Shown: piece by piece, positions 49,647-61,079 of the stretch
Layout: each line of letters opens with the position of its first letter
Numbering within the stretch: the stretch's first letter is position 1
Source of the DNA: Epiperipatus broadwayi
Lineage: Eukaryota; Onychophora; Udeonychophora; Euonychophora; Peripatidae
NCBI GenBank assembly: GCA_028023455.1
Contig: JAQFVV010006275.1
Location: forward strand, 2,177,279 to 2,241,278
DNA length: 64,000 nt
Direction of reading: 5' to 3'
Made by a program: the position numbers and the translations under genes
Notes under the pieces: model-generated
What the model was told of the DNA's origin: nothing
Database searches by the model: none
What the model saw: the letters and a program-made list of their open reading frames with translations, nothing else

Positions 49647-50525
49647 GGTTGTCGTCGATTAGCCACCAAACACCACCTGATGTCGCTGTTTCCATGCAAA
49701 AGCACAGAAATATACTGCTCACGCAACCTATAGAACAATTCTGTTCATATTGGCCACTAAGCAGCTTTTGTGCTCCGCGATATTATCGCACACTTCACAG
49801 ACCGCTAGTTTGATGTGCGAGTGTGTAGAATTCAAGTTGTCTTAAGTGCTTGCATGTGCGTTCGAAATACTTATTTTTTATACGACCTGATGTAGTTTTA
49901 GATAGTATTAATTGTAAGACAAAAGACATGCTTCTGTAACATATTTTTAAGGTTAAACGAATTTCAAAAGTGTATGTTTCGGTCATTATATAGAAATCAC
50001 GCGTAAAACATATTTTGCGTAGGGACAGCTCCAAGACTTTCAAAGCATAAGCTTGACTTGATCAGAGGGGAATTTTCAAATTGAATTGTGTTTCGTAAAT
50101 TGTTTTAAAATTATTTTTTTTTTTAATCAGACGTTAATTGAAAAAAGGAAATATTAGATTTTATTAAATAATTTTGTTTTTAAAAATGTTGTGACGGCCG
50201 ATCCTTTGGATCGTCAAAGACATTGAATCCCCCTCCCTGCGAATTCCAGTGCTATGCGCTGACATGTAGTAGTGTAAAAAAGTCAATTGTAAATCAGCCT
50301 GGTAACGCGCTGAGATGGATAATGTTTTAAAAATTGTCTTGCATGTGACGGACAATCCTTTGGATCGGCACAGACATTGGATCCCCCTCCCTGCAAATTC
50401 CAGCGCTGACATGTAGTAGTGTAAAAAAAGTAAATTGTAAACCAGCCTGGTAACATTATATCTATTGGTTTTTGACTAGCAACAGCGACATCAGGCGGTG
50501 TTTGGTGGTCCAATCAACAATAACC
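49647..50525. mobile_element. 0.9 kb DNA transposon, sibling of 3658-7203
   Basis: Starts GGTTGTCGTCGATTAGCCAC and, read inward from the right, GGTTATTGTTGATTGGACCA. Both continue into CCAAACACC(A/G)CCTGATGTC and GCTGTT. Perfect 8-bp direct repeats GACAATCA flank it. Subterminal sequence after the left end (CACAGAAATATA, CCTATAGAACAATTCTGTTC, CTCCGCGATATTA, CGCACAC) matches the same zone of the 3.5 kb element, so both belong to one family. The overlapping minus-strand frames at 50164-50513 are by-products of the internal tandem repeat, not a transposase. Confidence 0.9.
50191..50460. repeat. Tandem repeat in the 0.9 kb transposon, unit about 154 bp
   Basis: Unit one starts 50191 (GTGACGGCCGATCCTTTGGA) and unit two starts 50345 (GTGACGGACAATCCTTTGGA). 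Both contain a CCCCCTCCCTGC block, GACATGTAGTAGTGTAAAAA and CAGCCTGGTAAC. Unit two is partial. Confidence 0.9.
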
Positions 50526-50533
50526 GACAATCA
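50526..50533. repeat. 8-bp target-site duplication, right copy
   Basis: GACAATCA, identical to 49639-49646. Confidence 0.9.
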
Positions 50534-51254
50534 TTTAAAAATATAATTGATATTATTTTTGAAAAATTTAAGAAAATATCTACGTAATTTTATGAATTTC
50601 GTGTAATATATTTATATTCCATACTAAGACCGGGAATTTAAACTGTGGTAAAGTTCAGAATTTTTTTTACATAACAGCAAATTTTTTAAGCTAGTTTAGG
50701 ATTTTTCAATTGTTGGTCCATAACCAACCCAGATAACTATCCAATAATCAACAATAAATGAATATCTAACAATTCTTAATAGATGGGTTCAAGCTTCAAG
50801 GTAATTGAAGTTATTGAGAAGATTGTTAACATGTTGATCAAAAAAGATGATTCTAATATAAAAAGGTATTATATACAAGTTGAATCTGAACTTATGATTT
50901 AATTTTGTGTTATTTAATTAAAAGACCAAAATAAATATATATTTCTTCAATTACTATATTCTGTGATAATTTAGATAAAAAGCAATAGGTCAATTATATG
51001 ACAAATTTATGTTAACTTGTGGGAGAATTTAAACTCAAGGAAGTTACGAGTTCTTGAAAATTTTCTGCACAACAGTTATTATATAACAAAAACCTACTTA
51101 GAAACTAAAATTATCTCATTTTATTGTCTTTTGTATAAAGGTGTCCACAACAATGCAGTAATGATAATTATCAATCAACTAATTTATTTAGTATTAATAA
51201 TCAATTTTATATATTACCAAAACCACCCTTTCCTTTATATTTGTTGTAATATTT

Positions 51255-51432
51255 TATAAATCCATCTTATCCAAACCACTTTGAACTCTTTTTAGCAAAA
51301 ATCTTTTATTGCACATATATACCATACCTTATGTTTCAACTGTCTTACAGGATGTAAGTGTATGATCTACATGTACAATAAAAGGTTTTTGCTAAAAAGT
51401 GTTCAAAGTGGTTTGGATAAGTAGGATTTATA
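51255..51432. mobile_element. MITE of about 178 bp
   Basis: Arms of about 54 bp: TATAAATCCATCTTATCCAA (then ACCACTTTGAAC, TTTTTAGCAAAAA) on the left, and the inverse ending GGTTTGGATAAGTAGGATTTATA on the right, with few mismatches. A central loop of about 65 bp is unrelated. TA lies at each outer edge. Confidence 0.9.
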
Positions 51433-53423
51433 TAATCAATTTTAGCTGTAAGTTTTTGTTTTTTTCTTTAGGCCATTATTATTAAAGATATAAGATTTAA
51501 AGGCAAGGATAAATTTTACATCAAGCACAATATATTAGGTATTTGATTTCATAACATATGAAAAATGGATATTTACAAATTATACTCTTTTCAAGTATTT
51601 ATTGTTGGAATACTCCAAGTTTAATGCATTTAAAATATTCAAGAATTGCAAGCCAAGCATTAACTTTAAATGACTAATAATTGTTTTAAATTAAATGGGA
51701 GAACTCTCATCTTAGTTAGTTAGTGATTTCTGGGATTTACATATCAGGCATTAAGAGAATAATCAAAGGTCTTCCAAGACTTATCAATGAAACTCAAAGC
51801 AGACCTTGTTAGGATTTACCCTCACATCATTCTGTAGTCCATAGTTCTAATGCTGTCTCAGCTGAAGTAGGCAACATCTTCTAAGCTATACTATCTTTAT
51901 AGTAGTATTTATTCTCTCACATTACAATGGTTTTTTTTATTCAACAAACTATTGACCTCCACAATTACTTAAAATGACACCTGCATGTGGACTTTGATTC
52001 TTCCTCTTAGATTCAAATAGTTCAAGCTGAATGACTAAACAAGATTGAATGAAGATCCTAGATTAATAAATCCTTATTTAATTATTTATCACAGTAAATA
52101 AAAAAACAATTGTCTCTGATCATTACCTGCTCACTACATACAAAATTTTAGCATGATGATTGTGTTTTTGATAAACATGTTTTTGAATAGAATGATTGAT
52201 ATTGGTGAAAAATTACCAATTTTTAATTAATTTCTTATTCAAATTATTTAATACAAGCTTAAGTCTAAAGAATTAATATTGCTCATTTTTCTGACATATT
52301 TGGGATAATTATAATCATTTTTATTTTGACTCCATCTAAAATGAAAATAAACACTGCTTCAATTAAAATCTATTCATGTCAAAATTTAATTTTCTCTTCT
52401 TACCTGCCATGGCATGCAGTGTATATATTATACATGTCTCTTAAAAAAATAATTAGTATAAATCAAATTTGTTAAATCCTCTCTACCATTTAATTACACA
52501 TCTTTAATCAACCCCACTCCATATTTTATCAGTTTATTTATGAAGCATTTTTCTTCTGGAAATAAAGTTTTAAATGCCTGGTTCATAGGTTAACTTTTTT
52601 ATCACAGTAGTAATTCAATAGGTATTAGCCCAACTTTCAGGGGTCCATCATACAAAAAAAATTTCCTATAGACAAACTTAGATGGATGATTAAGTTTTAA
52701 TAAAAACCCAGTCTAATTACCAAAACTTCATACATCATTTTTATTTTAGTCTTCTAAATACATTTTCCAGATTTTTTTTTTTATTCTAACAATTTCCAGG
52801 CCCAAGACCACATCAGTAATTTCTGAACTTACAATCCAACACTTAAGTTTTCATTCATATTATATAATAATCCAATGACTTGAAGGATTTGAACTATAAC
52901 AGGTTCTTCCAATGACTACAAATAAGACTGCAGTTATGACTATACTATACATGAGTTAGTACTAATGTAATTGTTTAATCGATTATAAAGAAAATATCAA
53001 CAAAATAATTTGATAAATAACTATCTCAGAATCAAAGTTATATTAATATCTAATGGATAAAGTTTGTCTATAATACAGAATATAACATGGCGTGGAAAAA
53101 AGTGTTCTGCGATAATGCAAGGGCTATGTTATTTTGATTATGAAATTATGTTATCACTATTATATACTTTTTTAGTTTAGAAATAGGATTATGATCAATT
53201 CATAAAAAACAAAGACTTACAACATCCAAATTTCTCAAGTTAATGGTTGATTTCATTTTGAAGAAATTTGAATTTTTGTAAAGTTTAGCTAAACAATATT
53301 TTATAATTAACATTGTGATTTTTTAAAATAATTCATCTGCTATTATTATTTACATATGATATTAATTCATTAATAATATATAATTTTGTTGAGATTTGTT
53401 TCACTTTCCCTATTAAGGGAAGA

Positions 53424-53433
53424 GGGGGGGGGG
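53424..53433. repeat. Poly-G tract, 10 nt
   Basis: Uninterrupted run of 10 G. Confidence 0.95.
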
Positions 53434-53519
53434 TATTAGAAAATATTTTGGTTAATTACAATATATATATAGAGTTGGAGACAATTGAAGTGTGTCCATT
53501 AAAGTTGAAGATTTGATAT

Positions 53520-53740
53520 CTTAATATAAACTGACACTGATTGTATATGTGTGTGAGAGATGGAGATCTGTACCAATTGATGAGTGCTGGTTCAGCACAA
53601 AATATGCATATTGGAGATCATTTATCTTTTTCACATGTATGTGGTGATGTGTGTTGTTTGTATTAGATGGAATGGATAGTTGTAGGGAGTTTGAAAATGA
53701 GTTCAAGTCCCTTCTAATTACATTAAATTTATAGATTAGA
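53520..53740 (+). repeat. tRNA-like dispersed repeat (copy 2)
   Basis: Contains the hairpin GTGCTGGTTCAGCAC followed by AAAATATGCATATTGGAGAT, a T-run, TGTGGTGATGTG, and a B-box-like GAGTTCAAGTCCC near 53700. The frame at 53521-53760 (minus) is a shadow of it. Confidence 0.7.
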
Positions 53741-53821
53741 CAACTTCCATATTTCTCCATTCTTTTTTATTTCATAAATAATTTCAAATAAATAAAGATA
53801 CAAGACAAATAGCTCCCAAGA

Positions 53822-53880
53822 TGCATTTTGTCCTGAACCAGCACTCATCAGTTGGGCACATCTCTCATATATCTTTATTA
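53822..53880 (-). repeat. tRNA-like dispersed repeat, partial inverted copy
   Basis: CTGAACCAGCACTCATCAGT and flanks, inverted relative to 53520-53740. Like 838-1200, the copies face each other, here with a shorter right partner. Confidence 0.65.
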
Positions 53881-55225
53881 CATGAAGAATATTTATGTAG
53901 ACCAAATTGTCTCATTTTTATTTTCAAGCATCAATTTACTCATACATGTATTTAAATATTATATATATACTGAAACGGTAACCTTTCAATCCCATTACCA
54001 TTTTATCCTCAACCTGATTTCCTATCCATCTGTGCTAGGTTCAAACCCTATTAAAAATGAAGCACTAAAAATATACTATCATGGCTAGTTGTACAGCATT
54101 ATATATGTACATACGAACAAATGCCGTAAATAGATAGGGTATTAGTTATTACAGCGTATATTATTAAAAAAAAATGTTTCTATATTACAAAGTCAATTTT
54201 TTAATTTTTATTATTATAAATTCGGATGTATAATCCAACCCATATTGTTATACATGTATATAGGATGGCATTACTTAATTGTGTTAACAGGTTTTTTTTT
54301 AGTTTTTATTAATTAAAGTAAAAGTTTTTAGTTTGGTAATTAAAGCCGATTTTGTTGTAAACAAGAATTTGCATTAAATTGCCGTACCTGCTGTAAGAAT
54401 AAAAATCAGTTTTAAACTTTATTAATTGCTGTACTCTAAATTGTTTACAATAAAACGGTCTTATAGTAAAATCGTTGGACCGGCATTATTGAACAGCTAT
54501 GGGGAAGTTTATAACGCCTTGAAAATGCAAAGAATAATTTTGAAATCAAACTGTGCAATCTTGAAGTTTTAATGTAAATTTTAAAGTTAATGGGTTTTCA
54601 GGCGAAATAAATTCCTCATGAGTAAGTGCTTGTGCCTTCTATATATAAATAGGCCATACTTTAAGCTTAGTTATCTAGAATCCATTTTTGCAATAGCGCT
54701 TGCTGAATCCATGTCAGTTGAAATTTTAATATGTCTGGCTAAGAAAATGCAGTTTTTGCTGTTTCTCCACGAGGAGAACGGCAGGTTTTACTATCATTCG
54801 ATGCCTTAATAACCTAGCCTAATGCAAGAAGATGACACTAGAAACCTGCCCAAGAAAGAATCTCACCAAACCTGCAGTCCAAGCACTTACATCTCCAGCT
54901 GAACAAATAACTGGTAACATAAATCTAAAACCGCAGAGCTCTGTATTAATTGCTATTTAATTTCAAAATCTTAAATCTAAAGCTAGCTAAATCTAATTAA
55001 ATGTGAAATATCCTCTGAACATTCAAATTAATGATATCATAAATTTTATTTAAATTAATTAATTTTTTAAAGTATGTAACTGGTCTACCCAACCTTGTAA
55101 TTATTTTCTGTTAAACAAAATTAATATCTCATAACTTTTGATTATCTATCACTATAATTATATCTATACTTTTCCTTTTAATTATTTTAAATCTTTGAAA
55201 TATTTATTATATATATGCTAATGCC

Positions 55226-55318
55226 TCGAAACAGCGAGTACTTAAACTTTAGGGAAGATAAAATTTTAAATAGCTTCATATAATGATTTTCTTAATGTCA
55301 TCACACGCGCTGTTTCGA
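55226..55318. repeat. Short inverted repeat
   Basis: TCGAAACAGCG at 55226-55236 and its inverse CGCTGTTTCGA at 55308-55318, 71 bases apart. Could be the remains of a small MITE. Confidence 0.5.
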
Positions 55319-57372
55319 AATCCTATGCTGTAATAATAACGAATCGCTCTATGATCATTATTGTTGTTAATTATTTGTTGATATAAATGTATAATGTGGC
55401 TTGCTTTTAATAATACAATCTGCAATTTTAATTTTATATTGTAATAAGTACTAGACTAGCCTTGAGAACAGTTAAAAGATATTTATTCCTTAATTCAGTT
55501 AATAAGTCTTTTTCAAGTATCCTTTACCTCCTTAAATGATAATATGTATAGATTGAACATGCTAACAAGATCGATAATAGAATTATTCTCTTTTTAGTAG
55601 CAAATATATTATAATGCTACTTAAGAGTTGGCTTCTGTTGATTAAGCTAATCCAAGCTATTGTTCAGATGCATATGACTTTAATTTATGTGCCAACTTTC
55701 TTGCTTGTCGGATCAGATAATATATTTAAATAATTACTGACGTTTTGCTGCCTCTTATTAAAGTGAGATTCTGATTAAGCCATCCCATTTTCGCTTTTCT
55801 GGAAGAGCATCAATGAATCCTGGGTTAGAAGACCAGGCAAACGTGTAAGATCTCCAACATCAACTCTAAATGTTTACCTCGTAAGCAGCATGATGTTTGG
55901 TCCTAGGGTACCAGTGTTTATCACAAAAACCCTTGAATCCAATAATCTGTCCTCAGAGCGACTGTGTTATTAATATTTGCCTGTGCCATAGTACATTGGC
56001 AACTTAGAGAAGACAAGTGTTTGCTTTCCACCACTTAATATTCATCATTATCTTGAAAGATATCTTGAATTCCCATTTCAATCTGTATTGTCGAGCTGGT
56101 TTATATATTCACAATTTTGGTAAATACGATTAGATTATAATATTATGACAGATAATTTGCAAAAGGCTACTGTAATTACTTATGAGATAGCAGCCATCAC
56201 GTTAAAAAATAGGACTTGGCATACTTCAATATAGGTATAGTATAGTGATCATTTATGTACACATACACGTAATTAATATGTAAGATGAGAGTAATTTGAT
56301 ACTGTTCTCATCCACTGTAATGCCTGTGTGCATCTAATACGCAGAAATTATATTCTTTACTTTTCTGTATTATATTAATCACTAAATAAAAGTATAGTTA
56401 AATTAATTTGGATTCATTTAATTTCTCATTATTTAGTTTAAATCCAATTCAATCCTAGTTATTTATAGAATATGTTTGAGCGATCTACATATTAATAATA
56501 AATCCTAAACTGTATCTCCCATTCCATACCACTAGTTTGTTTGGATTCTGTACAAAACTTGATATTTACAATATTATTATGGATAATGTAAAATAAGTTA
56601 ATGTTTAAAATTTAATTTAATTAGCAATTACAAAACTTGTTATTGTGATATATTGAATTTAATTATGTGTGTGAACTTGAATTTTGGATAATAAAGCCAA
56701 CTTTTTATCAATCTTTTCTTACCAATATTTTATTATTGATTAAAATTAGACTGGGCTAGTTTATGGGATGGTTTCGAGCGCTGGATTATGAGCCTACTGA
56801 CCAAAGACGTTGTTTATTCTTTTGAATAGATAGCTGGCACCTGGAGTTTACTCCGAAACAAATAGTGTTTGGATAGTAAGGGTTTGAATCTAGCAGCCGA
56901 GATGGGCCATTGTTGATAGTTAAAGCTATCAATAAGATTTCCCATTTTGCTCGAACGTGCCGGCTCGTTCACGTAACCTTTATAAGATTATAAATGTATT
57001 ATGAAGGAGTTTGAAACCGGCCAAAACTTACATACGTGTAAGTAAGTGGTTTCAGCAGTTCGACCCGGTACATAAATGGCTAAAGATAAAAGTTAGAAAA
57101 AAGATATCACTCATTGCGTTTGTATATAAAAATCAAATACATATTTTTAATTTCATTACATTTTTTTTTGTTTATATGTTAACTATCTGAAATAAACAAT
57201 ATATATTTATACAATCCAAAATAAATTGTGTATATTATTATTATTTTTTTTTAAACAGCTGTAAGACAATCACTAAGCTAGTAAATATAATTGAATATTA
57301 CATATTTACATTTAAAATCAATGGTTTAGTATAATAAGCAAAATTTTTACAACTATTTACGAAAAGTTTTAA

Positions 57373-57386
57373 CCCCCCCCCCCCCC
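57373..57386. repeat. Poly-C tract, 14 nt
   Basis: Uninterrupted run of 14 C, about 210 bases downstream of the CDT1 exon's donor on the minus strand, where it reads as poly-G. Confidence 0.95.
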
Positions 57387-57595
57387 GAATCTGAACTTCA
57401 ATGTTTAGATTACAAATAGAGCATTATTCTAATTTTTTTGTGAGTTCATATTTAATTAATGAAATAGATTCATATAGTCTTATCTTTTTTTGCTCTTATA
57501 ACTAATTTTAAATATAATTACAATTTAAAAAATACATATATATAAATAAACCACACATAAATAATAAAAATATGCAAAAGTATATTTATACTTAC

Positions 57596-57768
57596 TGAGT
57601 CGATTCTTTTATCATACTAACTTGATCTTCCATGTATAAATCAATTTTTTTCTGAGATTCATTAATTTTAGGTATTTGAGAATTGATATCTGCCAGCATT
57701 TTTTTCAAACTTGTAAGTGTTCCGCATTTTGCTAGTTGCTCTTTTAATTTCTCAGGTGTTAATTTCAC
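57596..57768 (-). CDS. CDT1: CDT1 coding exon: region before the geminin-binding domain (first exon found)
   Basis: Fifty-seven codons plus two bases (residues 1-57 of the fragment). It reads VKLTPEKLKEQLAKCGTLTS, then LKKMLADINSQIP, ending in a Lys-rich helix up to E-S-T. The human protein has a comparable helical stretch shortly before A-P-A-Y-Q-R-F; a leucine-rich, coiled-coil-prone segment here is typical of animal CDT1, though sequence identity is low. Acceptor TTTTAG before 57768, donor GTAAGT after 57596. The CA|A junction continues directly into T-N-K-S-I-P-A-Y-Q-R on the next exon. No initiator Met or PIP-box (Q-x-x-V-T-D-F-F type) is in this exon, so at least one upstream exon exists. 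Confidence 0.85.
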
Positions 57769-58924
57769 CTAAAACAAATATTATGCACAAATAGATTTAA
57801 AACAGAAATAAATATAAAGACAAATTTTTTTTTAACATTTTATTATTCTTTTCATTGTATAAACAAATATAATTTATATTAAAAATCTTTTCATAAGATA
57901 TCTAGATATTGCTTTCTGAACTATATTATAAAATTCTCTTTATATATTTATATTGTAATCAATAAAATGAAATCTTGATATTCCTTTGAACAATATTGTC
58001 ACAATTTCATTTTTTTTAAAATAGAGATAAAACATAAACCATTGCTCATAGGACTAGTTAGCAGTGAAAATCACAAAGCATTGAAATTGTATTTTTGTTT
58101 TATAATTAACATACCAATATTCATCAAACATTAATTAGCTAATTATAGTTAACTACCTATTAGCCAATCCTATAGCTATTTAGATTGGCTATCTAAAAAA
58201 AAAAAAATTAAGCCTACTTAGAATCTGACAAGATTCACTTGATTTAGACTAAAATATCTGTGAGTAGGGCAAGGGATGTGACAATCACTGTCATAAGATC
58301 CTTTTATAAAATAAATGTAGACAATTCAAAAAACAATATCTAGACATCATAGATGAAATATCTAAATTCAAAAACTTGATGTTCTGAAAGAATAATGAAA
58401 TATCAAAACATTTTGTATTTTATGTGTAAATTAAATATATATATATAAATTTTTATTGTGATGTATTAAAGCACATCTTATATTTATAGAAACATTATTA
58501 TACTGAAAATATTTTTATAGAGCTTATATTTCTTTTTTTATATATACAAAAAGTGTACATTATTTAAAACATATTCTATTTATTCAAAATAAAGGGTGCC
58601 CTTAAATAACAATTTTATAATGAATAAAAAAAAAAATTATTTATTTTTAAAATTATTATTTGTACTGTTAAATAAAAATATTCAACTCTGAAAGAAATCT
58701 ACTTACTTTTCTGTAAATGAATGTTTTTTTTTTGATTAAATAGTAAAACATTACTATTAAACTGAATGTTTTGTAGTTTATATATAAATATATTACATAA
58801 ATTTTACTACAACATTAATTCATAAAGATATAGCATAATGTAAAAAAAAAAAAATTTAAATCTATGCTAACATTTATTATATATATCAAATATTTTTATA
58901 TAAATATATATTTTCACATATGGG

Positions 58925-59095
58925 ATTACATACATGAACTGCCTAATGAGTGCCGGTTTAGCACAAAATACGTATATTGGTGACTATTTATCTTTTCAAT
59001 ATGTGTGCGATCAGGTGGGTCAGCAATATAAGATGTCACTGAAAGTTGTGGGTCGTGTGAAAGTATGAGTTCGAATCCCGCATATATTACATATA
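58925..59095 (+). repeat. tRNA-like dispersed repeat (copy 3, clearest B box)
   Basis: GTGCCGGTTTAGCACAAAAT opens the unit and GAGTTCGAATCCCGC near 59070 is an almost consensus pol III B box. This copy supports a tRNA origin. Confidence 0.7.
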
Positions 59096-60284
59096 TAAAT
59101 GCAGGTATTAAGCCTGTACAATGTATTAATCTTTAAAATTGGAAAAAATAATTCATGTTTACAAATTTAAAATATTTAAGACTCTGATAATAGTTTTATA
59201 TCAAAAAACAATGACTTATTGCTCCATATAAACTATAATATTAAGTGCAAATATACACATATTAATATTTAAGCCTGTTATGATGTTAAAAGCTTTAATA
59301 TTTGGATTAATTATTAGCTTCCATGATAAAGTTGTTTATATATACATAGATTTTGGAAGTTTATTTATATGAATGAGCTAATTTTATATCTGCTTTTAAT
59401 TTTAAGTGATATTATATTAATTTTTCTAATTTTTAATGAAAAATTGTATAAACTTAATTGAATGAAAAATATTAGCATTATTTAATGATTTGAAAATTAT
59501 AAATTTTAAAAGTATATGGAAAATCAAAATAAATAATTATTTAGATACAATTTTATTCTTAAACTTACATTCATTAAATTAATATTCCACATTACAAATG
59601 AAAACATGTAATACTGAAACTAAAACTTAAAACAAGAATTTAATTATAATTTGACTTGGAAATAAATGTAAAAAAAATTCTGAATTCATAGATGTGAGCT
59701 TTTTATATATAAAAGAAACCACCATTAAATAATAAAAATACATTCGGCTGCTGTCTATATATCAAAATGATTTTAAATCAATTACTACAATTATTAAAAG
59801 GCATAAATCACCATATATTCTTCCAACAACTAGTATGTGATATAAAAAAAATATTGAAAACTGCTCATATTTCAAATAATATATACTTATTATGTGAACT
59901 GGAGATTTGAAAGATCTTAATATCCGCACAAAAATAATTTAGAATTTTCTATTTATGTTCAAATCACAACTAGGGTGAGTTTAAAGTTTAAATGTTTTTA
60001 ACTTTACTTGAACATCAATTCTTCAATACAGATAATTTTTGATTCATCAAATGTGCATATATTTTTCAATATTCATAGACTCCTTTCTTTGGTCTCTAGT
60101 TCAAAATTTTATTGTATCTTTCTCACTCTTTTTTTAATTCTTATAATTAAGAGATACATTTTTACTTTAAAAATAATTTTTCTAGACATTTAAAATTAGA
60201 TTTGTTTTGTTTACAATTTCTATCTATGAAATCTTAAGTCGTTTTACTTTTCTTAATGAATAACATTTCTGTAGTATAATTTTC

Positions 60285-60765
60285 TTGTTTATAATTATAT
60301 CTCTCCATAAGATGTTAAAAGCAGATAGCAATCAGTTCCTACCTTGCAAGAAAGCGGTATAGTAAAAATTACACTACAGAAATATTCATTAAGTGGATAA
60401 TATCTAGTCTAATGAATGACTAATAAAAATTATTAATACACTTCCATCAAGTGGTTTGTGTCAACATTGTGAGGGCAGAAAGTTTGATAAATAAACTGTT
60501 GAAATTTCCTATCTATATATAATGAACAATGATAAAGATAGGTTTACGAGAATGTAGTGAGTGCTGGTTCAGCATTAAATATTTATCTTGGGAACATAAA
60601 TTTTTTTCACATCTTTGGTCATATATTTATAATTATATTCCTCCACAAAGTATTAAAAGTGGATAGAAACCAATCCCTACCTTGAGTTAGTGTTACACTA
60701 CAGAAATATTCATTAAGTGGATAATCTCTAGTCTAACGGATGACTCATAAAAATTATTAATATGT
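60285..60765. repeat. Direct duplication, unit about 120-155 bp
   Basis: A block with GATAGCAATCAGTTCCTACC and ACACTACAGAAATATTCATT (60300-60440) is repeated at 60640-60765 (GATAGAAACCAATCCCTACC, same second block). About 200 bases lie between, including a truncated tRNA-like repeat at 60545-60620. Confidence 0.8.
60545..60620 (+). repeat. tRNA-like dispersed repeat (copy 4, truncated)
   Basis: GAGTGCTGGTTCAGCATTAA and the following ATTTATCTTGGGAACATAAA block. The tRNA-like 3' half is missing. Confidence 0.6.
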
Positions 60766-61079
60766 TATTTAATTAAAGAGAAAGGATTTCACCTTTTTAA
60801 CATGGTTTTTATTTTGTTTGTAAATTTCTATTAAAATATTAACATTTTCAGAGATAATTGAACCAGTAAAAATTTTCATAAGCAAATAAATGTACATTTT
60901 TTTATTTTTTACAACAAATTAATAATTTGCTAAGATTATTTATTAGAAGTCTAAAGATTATATATCTATAATTAGTATCTTAAAGTTATATGTATGCTGT
61001 ATATGTGTGTTATACATGTATGTTAATTAATATTTATAATACTGTAATGGCCAGACTAAGCAAAACAAATTTCAATGAT

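Larger units (their letters stand above)
45575..57595 (-). other. CDT1: CDT1 intron, 12 kb
   Basis: The donor GTAAGT (full consensus) follows the exon at 57596-57768. It contains the Jockey-like piece 47790-48725, the transposon 49647-50525, the MITE 51255-51432 and tRNA-like repeats 53520-53880. The stretches 45600-47780, 48730-49630 and 51440-53500 are plain AT-rich. The segment 54100-57100 is less AT-rich and more complex, with a possible tRNA-like patch near 56760-56900 and a small inverted repeat at 55226-55318, but no gene I can support. Confidence 0.8.

Noticed and set aside
50164-50513. Overlapping minus-strand frames of 82 and 76 codons
   Set aside because: Both are produced by the 154-bp tandem repeat in a short non-autonomous transposon; no transposase motif.
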